Positions 9,975 to 19,650 are shown, counted from the stretch's first letter. The stretch: 64,000 bases of DNA from Andalucia godoyi (GCA_009859145.1 VRVR01000017.1:250607-314606), one strand, 5' to 3'. Made by a program: numbers and translations. Notes: generated by a model from the letters alone, not told the origin.

Positions 9975-10168
9975 GTACAGTGTTGCTTCTTTGATTCCTA
10001 TGACAATCTCCCACTCCACAATGACATGCGAGACACAGTGAAAACCACCTAAAAAGGAACCTTTTGAGTCCAAAGAAACACTCGCTGTGATTCGAGCCTC
10101 CGACGAAAATCCCCCGGCGCTGCGAAAGTCAACATGATGGATGACGGCAACAACACAACAGGCTCCTT

Positions 10169-10195
10169 TTCTTCTTCTTCTTCTTCTTCTTCTTC

Positions 10196-10239
<44 letters not shown>

Positions 10240-10241
10240 TG
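10169..10241. repeat. (TTC)n-(TTA)n trinucleotide repeat
   Basis: Compound trinucleotide microsatellite in the divergent spacer (9975-10326) between sulfiredoxin and CACTIN. Apart from the repeat and presumed promoters, this 352-base spacer shows nothing I can support. Confidence 0.92.
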
Positions 10242-10326
10242 TTGTTTCGCATCGTCATTCTTTTTTAAATTTGTGATGTAATGTTTATGCGTCAAGGTCA
10301 AGTTTAGGTTATAGGCGCGTTGGAGA

Positions 10327-11997
10327 ATGTTGTCAATGAACGCAAAAGCACCGGCTGCTGTGAGACGGAAGGATCACCACTATGATGATGGTGATAATGA
10401 TGATGATGAGGAAGAGTTTTTCGATGTGCGGCCATCAAAGATTGCGAAGCTCTCGGCCTTGGACTCTTCGTCTGGAAAGAGTCTGTTTGCGGACCCTTCG
10501 ATTGCACAGCCTTTCATCTGGGCTAAGAATAAGGACTCTGACAACAACGGCGGCCCGAGTGCACAGGCTCCGCTGGAAGACCGCATTGCGAAGCTTGAGG
10601 AAATGGAGAAGAGCCGTCTTTTGCGAGAAGAAGATGTCAAGAAGCGACGGATGAATCGAGAGGAGAAGCTTCGGGAACGCGAGCAAGACGAAGGGTACAA
10701 AGAATGGGCTGAGCAAGAGGCGCAGTTTCATGTGAAGCAAACGCGGCAGCGAGCATTGCTGAGACTGGAAGGAGGCCGAGGCTCGCTCTGTGACATTCTG
10801 CTGTGCAACATCGTGAATGAAGAAAGAGTCTTGTTTCTCACTCTGAAGCCTTCAGTTCTCTTCACGACGTGGGCCCGAGAGCACTTCAAAGGAGAATCAG
10901 AAATCAGGAGAGAGATCCAAGTGTGGAAGGAGGATACGTCGTATTACATGGAGCATGACAGGCCACATTCCACATACTGGGAACACGTTCTGAAGGTGGT
11001 TTCGTTTGTGGAAAGCTGTGTGAACGACGGGGAATCCGAAGAGGATCGACAGATGGACGTTGTTTACGAAAAGCAATCTCTGGAACAGCTGGACAAAATG
11101 CTCGCCGACGTTCGTGAAAAGGCGTATACGGATCCAATGAATCCCGATTTCTGGAAACGGGCTGCAGCGAGGTTAGACTGGTACATCTCCCGGATAAAGC
11201 TCGACGACATGCATTACGGCCTGTTGCGAAAACAACTGAAGCTCCCACCAGCCGCATCCTGCCAGGACGTTGTGTCCAAGTTGCTCGAGATAAACGGCGT
11301 GAGACAGAGCGAAGTGGAGGCAAAGTATTCGGGGACAGCCGTCCCGGCTGCAACACTGCCAGCAGCAACTGTGCCTGGTTCGTTACTCACGTTGGAGAAA
11401 CCAATCATCTATTCGCATTTTCAAACGTCTCCGCACGTCTTTGGGCTGGAGAACTTCCCGAGATTGCACGTGCTATCCCTGGCCGCGCAAAGGCTTACGA
11501 AAGAAGAGGAAACGAAACTGAGGCAGCAGCTTCATTTGCCAAGCGAAGGGGATGCCACGGCAGACGGTCAAGACTCGGAGTACGATGGAGAAGTCATCCT
11601 TCCCATTCAGTTTCCAAAGTGGTCCGCGTCCTACGACCCTCGGAAGCCTCGATATTTCAACTATGTGCATTACGGCTATGAATGGAATCGATACAACAGG
11701 ACGCATTATAACTCGGACAACCCACCACCCAAAATGGTCATGGGATACAAGTTTAACATCTTTTTCCCTGACCTACAGGACCCCAGCAAGACTCCGTCCT
11801 ACCACGTTCGACGGGACGGCAAAGAAAAGGGGACGTCCATTCTTACCTTTCATTCTGGTCCGCCATACCAGGACATTGCGTTTCGGGTTGTCGATAGAGA
11901 ATGGGAGAAGTCGCATCATCGTGGTTTTCGATGCGTGTTTGACAAGGGTGTGCTGCAACTGCACTTTCAGTTCAAGAAGATTCGATACAAGAACTAA
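10327..11997 (+). CDS. CACTIN: CACTIN splicing-associated protein
   Basis: 556 residues. The N-terminal part is charged (DDDGDNDDDEEEF, then a long EK/R-rich helix with KLEEMEKSRLLREED). The middle domain contains the DILLCNIVNEERV stretch and a helical region to about 330. The C-terminal cactin domain (about 430-556) is very conserved: KPRYFNYVHYGYEWNRYN, THYNSDNPPPKMVMGYKFN, GPPYQDIAFRVVDREWE and HHRGFRCVFDKGVLQLHF. CACTIN joins the spliceosome C complex and affects NF-kB signalling in animals; a splicing role is the conserved one. ATG 10327 is followed by a second in-frame ATG four codons on. It is somewhat shorter than metazoan CACTIN (about 720-760), mostly at the N-terminus. Confidence 0.95.
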   Translation: MLSMNAKAPAAVRRKDHHYDDGDNDDDEEEFFDVRPSKIAKLSALDSSSGKSLFADPSIAQPFIWAKNKDSDNNGGPSAQAPLEDRIAKLEEMEKSRLLREEDVKKRRMNREEKLREREQDEGYKEWAEQEAQFHVKQTRQRALLRLEGGRGSLCDILLCNIVNEERVLFLTLKPSVLFTTWAREHFKGESEIRREIQVWKEDTSYYMEHDRPHSTYWEHVLKVVSFVESCVNDGESEEDRQMDVVYEKQSLEQLDKMLADVREKAYTDPMNPDFWKRAAARLDWYISRIKLDDMHYGLLRKQLKLPPAASCQDVVSKLLEINGVRQSEVEAKYSGTAVPAATLPAATVPGSLLTLEKPIIYSHFQTSPHVFGLENFPRLHVLSLAAQRLTKEEETKLRQQLHLPSEGDATADGQDSEYDGEVILPIQFPKWSASYDPRKPRYFNYVHYGYEWNRYNRTHYNSDNPPPKMVMGYKFNIFFPDLQDPSKTPSYHVRRDGKEKGTSILTFHSGPPYQDIAFRVVDREWEKSHHRGFRCVFDKGVLQLHFQFKKIRYKN

Positions 11998-12069
11998 CAA
12001 ATTGGACGAATGTGTGTGTGGGTGTGTCGGTGGTAGGGAGCTGAGATGAGATGAGATGAATTGCCAAGG

Positions 12070-13128
12070 TTATTCGCCGTCATTAGAGTCCAATCTCTGG
12101 AATGCTATGTCATCGGCGGCGTCTGTGCTATTCACGGCAGACGGAGCGTTCGATTGCCTCTTGCCTGCGGAAGAAAAGGAAACAAGGATGACCCCCGTCA
12201 GGATCATGATGGATCCCAGTATCAGGCAGACAGCATACACAACGGTGACGTTTTTGAACTCTCCAAGGACAAACAGACCCAGAAGAACCCCGAAAACAGG
12301 GACAACGAAATTCACCATGTTCATCCGGACTGCTCCCAAGTTCCGCAAGAGTTCAAAGAACAAGAAGAAGGCAAGTGCGCTGGAAATAAAACCGCAAATC
12401 AACAAGCTGCTAATAGTAAGAGATGTGGCGACGGGCATGGCCGCTTGCTTCACCCAGGCATCTCGAATCGCTGCATAGAGTGTCATGATCAGACAAGCAG
12501 CATGGAGCTGTCCGTTCAACACAAGCAAAGTCGGTATCGGATAAATATACCGCTTCGCAACCGACGCTGCAATCGCAAACGAAAAATTGGTACCAAGAAC
12601 CATGACAACTCCCCAGAAGCGGTTCCCCGTACTCGAACCTGCATTATCCTCATATTCGTTGACAAGCACCAATGCAACACCAATGAATCCCACCAGGAGA
12701 CCGCACAGACGAACTCGAGAAGTCCGGATGAACTGCCATTCCTCCGGGATAATGAATGCCGCAACAGCAATCATGAAGAACGGCTGTGACGAAATCATCA
12801 GCGAAACCAGACCCGAAGGCATCAAGGTTGTAGCGTACGCAACCAACGTGTACGGAATGGCTTGGTTGGTCAGACCGAGAAACATAAACTGCGGTATCAA
12901 TATCCATCGCCAGCGTCGCGCTACTTCATCTTTGAACTGCGGATCCCGGAGAAACTTGTAGAGAAAAACAGAAAGACACGTTCCGCACGCAATCACCAGA
13001 CGGTAGACAATGAAGACTTCCGGAACAAACGTCTCCAGACCGATGTGCACGAGGAGGAACACAGAGCCCCATATGGCCGACAGCCCAAAGAACTCGATCG
13101 CAGTAATCAGTTTCTGTGAAAGTATCAT
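12070..13128 (-). CDS. Drug/metabolite transporter (EamA-type) membrane protein
   Basis: 352 residues from ATG 13128 (MILSQKLITAIEFFGLSAIWG). About ten hydrophobic segments are arranged as two EamA repeats; the first repeat opens with the typical FFGLSAIWGSVFLLVHIGLE and contains LTNQAIPYTLVAYATTLMPS, the second contains RFWGVVMVLGTNFSFAIAAS and ends near VFGVLLGLFVLGE. The tail is hydrophilic and ends in acidic residues, so probably cytosolic. The fold is that of DMT exporters; the substrate cannot be told. The upstream in-frame extension is Lys/Phe-rich without conservation and was excluded. Confidence 0.85.
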   Translation of the reverse strand: MILSQKLITAIEFFGLSAIWGSVFLLVHIGLETFVPEVFIVYRLVIACGTCLSVFLYKFLRDPQFKDEVARRWRWILIPQFMFLGLTNQAIPYTLVAYATTLMPSGLVSLMISSQPFFMIAVAAFIIPEEWQFIRTSRVRLCGLLVGFIGVALVLVNEYEDNAGSSTGNRFWGVVMVLGTNFSFAIAASVAKRYIYPIPTLLVLNGQLHAACLIMTLYAAIRDAWVKQAAMPVATSLTISSLLICGFISSALAFFLFFELLRNLGAVRMNMVNFVVPVFGVLLGLFVLGEFKNVTVVYAVCLILGSIMILTGVILVSFSSAGKRQSNAPSAVNSTDAADDIAFQRLDSNDGE

Positions 13129-13509
13129 GACACTGACTGATCTCGATAAAACGAGACTGTTGGAAGAACGAATTCGCCCTTCTCTTTTGAACTCTTGTTG
13201 GAAGAAACTGGCAGCAAAAAAAAAAACCACGCAACAGACCACCCGGCAGGTCATGCAGTATTCATGTCGCAAACACGTCGATCATGGTCGATGCGTGCGC
13301 GCGGTCGCAGCAAACATCGCGACTGTGCAGCGCAGCGGGAAAAAAGAGAGTAAGAGGGCATGAAGAGCGAGTAACCACAGTTTACAACGAAAAAGAATCG
13401 ACACAGCATAATTGAACCCAAAGAAGGATCTGCGTCAAACAGTCACGGAAACAAACTGCCGCCACACACACACAGATTTATTGCGGGGATAGCATCTACA
13501 GACAAAAGT
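13129..13509. other. Intergenic region between DMT transporter and RPS29
   Basis: 381 bases, upstream of the transporter and downstream of RPS29 (both on the minus strand). An A-run at 13217-13226 is the only sequence oddity. I see no further gene. Confidence 0.5.
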
Positions 13510-13928
13510 CTACCGGAACTTGTAGAATCCGATGGCGTTCGCGTTCTCGCGGAAGCAGCGACGGCAAACCATAAGATCGTACTTGCGGATGAGACCACGG
13601 TGAACGGAGCAAATGCGGCTAGGGTGGGGGGGAAAAAAAGGAAAACATGAGCAACTGTTCAATATGGAATCACCAACAGAGAAATGCCAGCATGGTGCAA
13701 GAGGCGGAAATGTCAAAGGCCAAAATCACCACATGAAAGATCAGCGGGAGACCAGAAACTGCCTTGGCCCAACGACTTTGTACATCTTTCTCAGGAGGCC
13801 TGGCATCTCATTGCAGCGGCGATCTTGAATGAATAACACCAATTTAAAATATAAAAAAACACGTACCATTCGCGGGTGCCCTTTCCGTATCCCTTAGGAT
13901 GGCTGTTCCAGATATCTGCGTAACCCAT
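13510..13928 (-). CDS. RPS29: 40S ribosomal protein S29 (uS14), two exons
   Basis: Spliced model on the minus strand: exon 1 13867-13928, intron 13619-13866 (248 nt, donor GTACGT, acceptor CCTAG), exon 2 13510-13618. The 56-residue product is exactly the universal eukaryotic length. The start [20 protein letters not shown] joins to [20 protein letters not shown] and ends [14 protein letters not shown]. The four zinc ligands are C21, C24, C39 and C42, the first restored by the splice. RPS29 sits in the head of the 40S subunit near the decoding region. Confidence 0.97.
13619..13866 (-). other. Intron of RPS29
   Basis: 248-nt intron splitting the codon of the first zinc-ligand cysteine (TG of exon 1, C of exon 2). 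It is the longest intron recognised in the window. Confidence 0.93.
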
Positions 13929-14270
13929 GATTGCGAGCGCGACTACGTTCTATGATTCGTCCAAACTCGGTGCAGGAAAAAGAAAAAAAAAGGAAGAAGA
14001 GAAAACGGGTCCTCGAAAAAAACCTCGAGATGGCTCCAGAGGGGAAATTGAAAACAATAGCAATCTGGGCGAGGGGCGCAGTAACCCTAGGCTGACTTGC
14101 ATATTGCTCATTATCCAGGGTTATTACGCCGTTCCTCGGTTTTCCGGGGGACGAAAGTTTTTTCTTTTGTTGTTGTTGTTTATTACGACAGATGAACACT
14201 CTTTCTTTTGTCAATCGTTTTTCTTTCAACAGCCGTGATAAAAAAAGAGTTCTCATTTCTTCACGTGTGT
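13929..14270. promoter_or_regulatory. RPS29 upstream region with telo-box-like motif
   Basis: 342 bases between the RPS29 start and the PRMT1 stop, so RPS29 promoter plus PRMT1 3' end. AACCCTAG at 14083-14090 reads CTAGGGTT in the RPS29 sense direction, about 155 nt before its ATG, the same octamer and orientation as before eIF2-beta. In plants the similar telo-box AAACCCTA marks translation-gene promoters; function here is inferred. Confidence 0.45.
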
Positions 14271-15496
14271 TTACCGCATTGTGAACTTTTGAGAATAATC
14301 GACACCACGGATAGTATAGTCGAAGCTAATATCGACCAGCCGCTGGTGCTCGGCAGACTTTGCGACACGCAGCTTTCCTTTAATGTGCTCATTCTTGTGA
14401 ATCTTCATGGGCTTGAACACATAGAACAGAGTCGTCGCCCAATGGGTATTGGTGGACTCTGGAGACGTTGATAGAATGACTGGCTTTTCGCCCTCTGCGG
14501 CAGGGAATTCGCAGTCAAACCACGAAATGAATCCGTTGAACCAATCCGAGTCATTTGTAACCAAATCAAAAGGAGATTCAAAATCATCTAGCTCGGCTGC
14601 AGTGACCGACTTGCAGTCAATATCCTTGAACAAGACTGCGTTTGAAATGATGCCGTTTGGATCAAAAGTGTCCACAATGGGTTCTTCAAAGGCGCACTTT
14701 TTTGCAAAGGGCATGATGCAAGACATGTCGATGCCATAGACATTCTCCCAAAAATAGATCGCATCGTTGAAGCTCTTAATGTCTGAGATGGCTGAAATGT
14801 ACATCCGACCCTTGTTGGGGAACATCTGGCCCTCTGGCTTTAGCCAGCGTTCGCGCGCATAGACAACACTGTCAAACATGGACTCGTACAGCAAAAAGTA
14901 TCCCATCCATTCTGACACAATAATGTCAACTGAGCCTGGCGGAATCACCTCGTCGGAGATTTCCTCGGCACGTGAATGAACAACCTGAATGATGTGGTCC
15001 ATTGAATTGTGCTTGGCAATCGCTTCGGCCTGCGTTGCGATTCCAGAGGCTTCCACTGCATACACCTTTTTTGCTCCGGCCTGTGCACAGAAAAACGACA
15101 GAATTCCTGTTCCAGCTCCAAGATCAATCACTGTCTTTCCTTCAAACATCTTTTTGTTTTGCAAAATGGCATTGCGATACGCTTCCGTCCGCACACGATC
15201 CTGGATCATCTCTTGATGGATGGACTGTGTCACAAGTTACATTCAGCAAAAACCAAAATACAAATCGATGGCAAAAAAATAAGAATTAGAACACCATCAA
15301 CAACCAGACATTCACACACAGGACACGTCAAAAAAGATTGTGGTGATAACAAAGAGTGGCATGCGGAAGAAAACAATAGCCATAATGATGAAAAACATAC
15401 AATGTGGGAATACGAATCAAAGTAATACGAGTCGTCTTTCAGATCCTTGCGATGTCCAAGCACAGCAGATTTGGCTTCTTTTCCACGACTGCTCAT
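14271..15496 (-). CDS. PRMT1: Protein arginine N-methyltransferase 1, two exons
   Basis: Minus-strand model: exon 1 15401-15496, intron 15225-15400 (176 nt, donor GTATGT, acceptor CACAG), exon 2 14271-15224; 349 residues, the usual PRMT1 length. The splice rebuilds the N-terminal YYFDSYSHISIHQEMIQD helix that caps the SAM site. Motif I VIDLGAGTG lies at 64-72, the double-E loop SEWMGYFLLYE at 136-146 with catalytic E137 and E146, and the THW loop near residue 295. Type I PRMTs make asymmetric dimethylarginine on RG-rich proteins, several of which (for example Arg-rich RNA-binding proteins) could be substrates. No N-terminal zinc finger or SH3 is present, which fits PRMT1 rather than PRMT2/3. 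Confidence 0.96.
15225..15400 (-). other. Intron of PRMT1
   Basis: 176-nt GT-AG intron, phase 0, after codon 32. Ignoring it would lose the conserved N-terminal helix. Confidence 0.93.
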
Positions 15497-15691
15497 TTTC
15501 TGTTTTTATTTGCGTGCGTGCGTGTGAGTATACGCCACGAAAAAGTGTGAAATTGCACAAAGCACAGTGTTCACACAAGAATCAACAAAGTAAACGCATT
15601 GAGACATTTATTCCCATTTCCTGCATTCTTTTTCCCTTTTCCCTTTTTTTTTTTTGAGCGACTTGCTTTACGACAGCCCACTTGAAGAGGC

Positions 15692-16336
15692 GACGCCTAC
15701 ATTGTACACTAATCCACGGGTAATCATCGCTGATCACCTATAATCAATAACATGCATAGCATGATTGGGAAGGGGTAGGCCCCAACACGCCCCTCGGTAT
15801 GAGAGACGTTCCTAAGATAGATGTAGATGCTGCGCGCGCCGTTCCAATCGCGGTCGAGCGTGCATTTGCACGATGGGCAACAAAACACACCTTGCTTCCA
15901 CACAACTTGCGATGGATTTCCCCCGCAACGGCCGTATGTTTTAAACGTGTACTCCTCCGTCACAAGTCACAATCGACACCTGCCGCCCCGCGAATTCGCG
16001 CGTCTCGTCGAGTAGCGCAGCCGCGCAGTTGTCGCCTTGGCGATCGTTCCGACGGCGGTGGAGATGTCACAGGTCTTGCGCAGCGTTGCGGACGTGACGT
16101 ACATGGTGCATTGCATGGACAATAAAAATAAAATAAGAAATGAGCGTCGGTGTGCGAGAATGCAACGCGGCGGCGTGTTTATAAAGGGATTTCATGATCA
16201 AAATGGAGCGAAACGAATCGGGCATCGTGTGACGGAGTTGCCAAGACAGCAAACGCAAGCGCATGGCGCGTGGCAGTGGTTTCTGTTTTACGTGCGCTTC
16301 AGGTTGCTTCATCAAATCGCAATAAATGGCAGCGGT
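15692..16336 (-). mobile_element. Decayed Fanzor/TnpB transposon, internally deleted copy (C1)
   Basis: 645-base segment between divergent PRMT1 and the DUSP gene. Both ends are shared with the shorter copy at 50192-50546: about 230 bases from the upper end (CCGCTG..TTATTGCGAT onward through a TATAAA box at 16177-16185) and about 120 bases at the lower end. Between them it retains a coding remnant with a TnpB-type zinc ribbon. No terminal inverted repeats are visible, as expected for IS607/IS605-type elements. Ends are estimated from where the two copies stop matching and may be off by tens of bases. Confidence 0.75.
15724..16104 (-). pseudogene. Fanzor/TnpB-like RNA-guided nuclease, C-terminal remnant
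   Basis: One frame from an ATG at 16104 to a stop at 15724, broken by a single in-frame TGA at 15967-15969. The 3' part is diagnostic: VTEEYTFKTYGRCGG, then VFCCPSCKCTLDRDWNGARS. In intact TnpB/Fanzor this is TSKTCG..CG, CPxC and DRDxNGARNI, the zinc ribbon inserted before the last RuvC aspartate; here the first pair has lost a Cys (Tyr instead) and TSK reads TFK. Only about 126 codons remain of an expected 400 or more, so the RuvC core is mostly deleted. A TATAAA box sits about 75 nt upstream of the ATG. Known Fanzor proteins are RNA-guided DNA nucleases; this copy should be inactive. Confidence 0.78.
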
Positions 16337-16493
16337 CTGAGACCCGCTGAGACCTGATCAAAAGAGAATCCCGCAGGATTGTTTTTCTTTCAGCTTCTCA
16401 TTGCTCGCTGTCCAATTTTCCAAATCATTCATTCGTATCTCCTCCCCGACTTCCCGGAGCACGAGCGATACGTGCCAGACGATACAAAAAAAT

Positions 16494-17867
16494 ATGACGG
16501 TTATCTCTTTGGAGCTCCCTTCGGATTCCGGACTTACAGAGTTTGCGCAGCGGATTTCCGAGCTTCTTCCTTCTGGAGCGTACTGCCCATTGGAGAATGT
16601 TATGCTACCGCTGTTGGATATTGAAGCGGAATCCACGCTAGAGTTTCGGCTGCAGCGCCTCGCTGAGGGCCACGAGCCGGTGATCTGCACAGTTTTGCAT
16701 CATTTTGAAATTCATCGAGGTCATTTGTGTGCGGTTTTGCATGCTGCTGGAATTGGAAGTCTTGCAAAGCTGTTTGCATCCCAGTTTCCGCTTGGAAAGC
16801 CATGCTCGCGAGTCCGAGATTATCATGCGCTCGTCTATCTCGGCACAGTTTGCACCGATTCAAGTGGAAACGACGATCACGCAGGCCTGGATCTGGGAAA
16901 ACTCGCCTTGCAAGTGCAGTTCCCGGAATCGCATTTCCTGTGCTCAAACCTCGTGATCCATGATCTGGGGGTCAGCAAAACGCTGCGAAGTCTGAAGCAT
17001 TCGTTCCATTTGGTTTACCGTGATGGTCCTTTCCGATTGTACGTGGGCCAGAGGGAGAGCGCAATGTCTGCTGATACGTTCCGGTTTCACGACATCAAGT
17101 ACGTGGTGAACTGCGCAGTTGCGAGCGTTCCCAATCACTTTGAGAATCGATCCGACATGGGGGTCAAGTACATTGGGCTGAACGTAGACGATACGAGTCC
17201 CGACGATCGGGTAGCAGATCCCACGAGCCAGTGGCCGGCGGTCATGGAGTTTGCCGAGCAGGCACGGCAGGAAAAAACCGGCCTGCTCATCCATTGCTGG
17301 GCTGGAATGAATCGCTCCGTCTCCACTGCTGCGGTATTCATGGTTCTCAGTGGATATGCTCCAGGAGTAATTTCTGCCATCAGGACAATCGCGTCACATC
17401 GACCCGTATCCTCCCCTATGCCAAAATACGTGAGATGGGCTGCGGAGTACGTTTCCTCGGTCCGCAAAGAAGCTCCCGAAGAAGCGCTTCGAGAGGTGGC
17501 AGCACTGTACTTCCAGGCTCCCGAAACCAACTTCATTCGCGCATTTTCGTATCGTGCATGGGACGTGGTGTTCTTTATGCTGAACCACTGCTCTCCAGAG
17601 GAGCGAAAGCAGTTGTTGCACTTGCGTAGCCGCATGTCTGGAAACTCTGCGCTGCATGCCGCCGTCCATTTTGACAGCGTTCGAAGCGTCGGGCAGCTGT
17701 TGCAGCTGGGTGCAGACAGGAACATCAAGGACAACATGGGTCGCACTCCGCTGGACCTTGCCATCGAACTGGATCGACAGGACATCGTCGTTCTGCTGAA
17801 TATGATTGATGACTGCGCTTTGGGAACTCCCACAACCGCCTTAGGGAGTGCTGTAATTTATCCATGA
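16494..17867 (+). CDS. Dual-specificity phosphatase with C-terminal ankyrin repeats
   Basis: 457 residues from the first in-frame ATG (16494). Residues 1-165 match no family I can name. Residues about 175-325 form a cysteine phosphatase domain: general-acid region LNVDDTSPDD (D232/D233) and P-loop HCWAGMNRS with C268 and R274, the HCx5RS of DUSPs. After a linker, residues about 380-440 hold ankyrin-like units (GNSALHAAVHFDSV, LLQLGADRNIKDNMGRTPLD). DUSPs remove phosphate from Ser/Thr/Tyr, often in MAP kinases; the ankyrin part suggests a bound partner. The combination is uncommon. It is divergent from PRMT1 across the Fanzor remnant. Confidence 0.85.
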   Translation: MTVISLELPSDSGLTEFAQRISELLPSGAYCPLENVMLPLLDIEAESTLEFRLQRLAEGHEPVICTVLHHFEIHRGHLCAVLHAAGIGSLAKLFASQFPLGKPCSRVRDYHALVYLGTVCTDSSGNDDHAGLDLGKLALQVQFPESHFLCSNLVIHDLGVSKTLRSLKHSFHLVYRDGPFRLYVGQRESAMSADTFRFHDIKYVVNCAVASVPNHFENRSDMGVKYIGLNVDDTSPDDRVADPTSQWPAVMEFAEQARQEKTGLLIHCWAGMNRSVSTAAVFMVLSGYAPGVISAIRTIASHRPVSSPMPKYVRWAAEYVSSVRKEAPEEALREVAALYFQAPETNFIRAFSYRAWDVVFFMLNHCSPEERKQLLHLRSRMSGNSALHAAVHFDSVRSVGQLLQLGADRNIKDNMGRTPLDLAIELDRQDIVVLLNMIDDCALGTPTTALGSAVIYP

Positions 17868-18046
17868 ATCAGCATTATGCATTTCTTTCTCTATTTCTAT
17901 TTTTCTATTCTGTACGCAGAAACCGAAGAGGTGCGGGAGAGAAGATACAAATGTACGGGGCGCTTAATGCTCGAGAAGGATAGATATGCTCGAGGAAGCG
18001 TTGGTCTGGAGATTATGGAACTGCGGCTGCGTGGATTGTGCGTGCG

Positions 18047-18673
18047 TCATCCTTGCTTCTTCCAAAAGTGGCGGTCTCGTTGCAGCCGATACATGAACTT
18101 GTCGAGCCACGCATTCAGCGCCGACAACGGAATGGTGACGGTAGGAGACCCGTAAGGGTTGTCCTGGGCAAACGAGGTCAAGTAGTTGTACACGTCCTTC
18201 GCAACAAACTGTGCCATTTGGGCGTCGTATTGAGCACCAGCAACTGCCGAGGTAGCCTGGCCGATTTCTCGGTTCTGAATGGCCGTCAAAAGCTCAAGCT
18301 CGATTCCAATTTGCGCCACTCCTTGCACCGAAAAGCTGTTTTGCTGAGCAAAAAAGGACGACGAAATCTGTGATGCGACTCTTCCGCCTGCATCTAGCGC
18401 TTCCGGAGGAGGAATTCGAAACAAGTCACTCACCCGGTTGTTGTGAAGATGTCCAAGATATGTCCACAGATCAGTCCCTTCAAGAGAAATAAAGATCGAT
18501 GCACCATACCCGTCGGGAAGCGCAGCCGCCCCCGTGAGAAATACCAACACTTCTTGCGTGTCTGATGTCAAACTGATCGGCAGTTCGAGAATCCAGTGTG
18601 TCGAGTCCAGTTGCGAGAACCCCGTCAGCGGAAGCGTCACTTGTGGAACAATACATCCAAATACCGAAGCCAT
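18047..18673 (-). CDS. HIKESHI: Hikeshi (OPI10) family HSP70 nuclear import factor
   Basis: 208 residues. The start MASVFGCIVPQVTLPLTGF matches the Hikeshi beginning (FGCLV). Further family features: VLVFLTGAAALPDGYGASIF, LWTYLGHLHNNRVSDLFRI, VAQIGIELELLTAIQN, a C-terminal FVAKDVYNYLTSFA helix and the final LQRDRHFWKK. Hikeshi binds ATP-loaded HSP70 and carries it through nuclear pores after heat stress. Length is close to the human 197. It is convergent with the DUSP gene and divergent from RPAP3. Confidence 0.95.
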   Translation of the reverse strand: MASVFGCIVPQVTLPLTGFSQLDSTHWILELPISLTSDTQEVLVFLTGAAALPDGYGASIFISLEGTDLWTYLGHLHNNRVSDLFRIPPPEALDAGGRVASQISSSFFAQQNSFSVQGVAQIGIELELLTAIQNREIGQATSAVAGAQYDAQMAQFVAKDVYNYLTSFAQDNPYGSPTVTIPLSALNAWLDKFMYRLQRDRHFWKKQG

Positions 18674-19271
18674 TTCGTAATTTAAAAATAATAATTAAAA
18701 TTATAATAACAATAATAACAACAGCAATAATAATAAAAAGAGTCAAAAAGCACCGCGCCCCACTCCTCTAAAGCAGCAATGCACGTCGTGTCTTCACCTG
18801 GCTTATCCCCGTCGTGGCTTGCAGCGAATAATGCGTCCTTCACGATAAGGAAAAGAAACCCAGACGTGAACTCGTGTGTTGCTTTTTTGCATTTTGACCG
18901 TTCTATTTCAAGAATGTTGCGTCACAAATCCCCGATAAGCATGAATCTCCTATATTTTTTTTAAATAAAAAAGCTCCGATGAGGTGTCAGAGGGAGTTCC
19001 CGGATGACATTTGTCAACCGCGCAAATGAGCAGACTTGAAAAGCTAAAACCCGCCAAAAAAGGGATTTTTGCATCGCAATTTTTTTAAATTATGATTTGT
19101 TAAATGATTGTATTTGTCTTTTCCATTCCGTTCTTCTTGTTCTGCTTTTTCTTTCTCGCTTTCCTTGCTCCGGAAAAAACCTTTATTTTTTTTTTTTCTT
19201 GCTTGCGTTTGTTTGGGTGTGTTTTGTTGGTTGGTTGGCGGATTTCTCAAAACAGAGGCAGCAGTGGAAGA
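18674..19271. promoter_or_regulatory. Divergent spacer Hikeshi / RPAP3
   Basis: 598 bases with no supportable gene. The first 70 bases next to Hikeshi are AAT/AAC-rich and poly-T runs precede RPAP3 (19185-19199). An AAAACAG acceptor-like site about 20 nt before the RPAP3 ATG could end a 5'-UTR intron. Confidence 0.4.
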
Positions 19272-19650
19272 ATGGACGCACTCGCGGCACAGATGAATAT
19301 TAGGCGCAGTGCCGAAGAAACACAAGATTTTGTCAAGGACTTGTATTCCTGGGAAGACGAGATGAAGAAAAAGGATGCTGAGCTGCGGAAGAAAAAGGTG
19401 TCTGTTTCCGCAGATTCACTTCCTCCTATTCGCGGAACCACATCCTCATCATCCCCGGGGTCGTCTGCACCTGTGCCTTCTGCAGCTTCCAAGGGATCAA
19501 AGGTCACCGAGATTGAACCCGACTTAAAAAGAGCCGACAATGCACAGAGAATCAAGCCGAAGAACTATGATGAGTACTACAAGTGGGATTCATTTGATCC
19601 GGAAAAGGATGAGCAGCTGGTATCCACCACCACCACCACCACCACCACCA

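Noticed and set aside
9195-10052. 285-codon plus-strand frame across the sulfiredoxin gene
   Set aside because: Begins inside eIF2-beta in another frame, crosses a CA repeat and overlaps sulfiredoxin in antisense.
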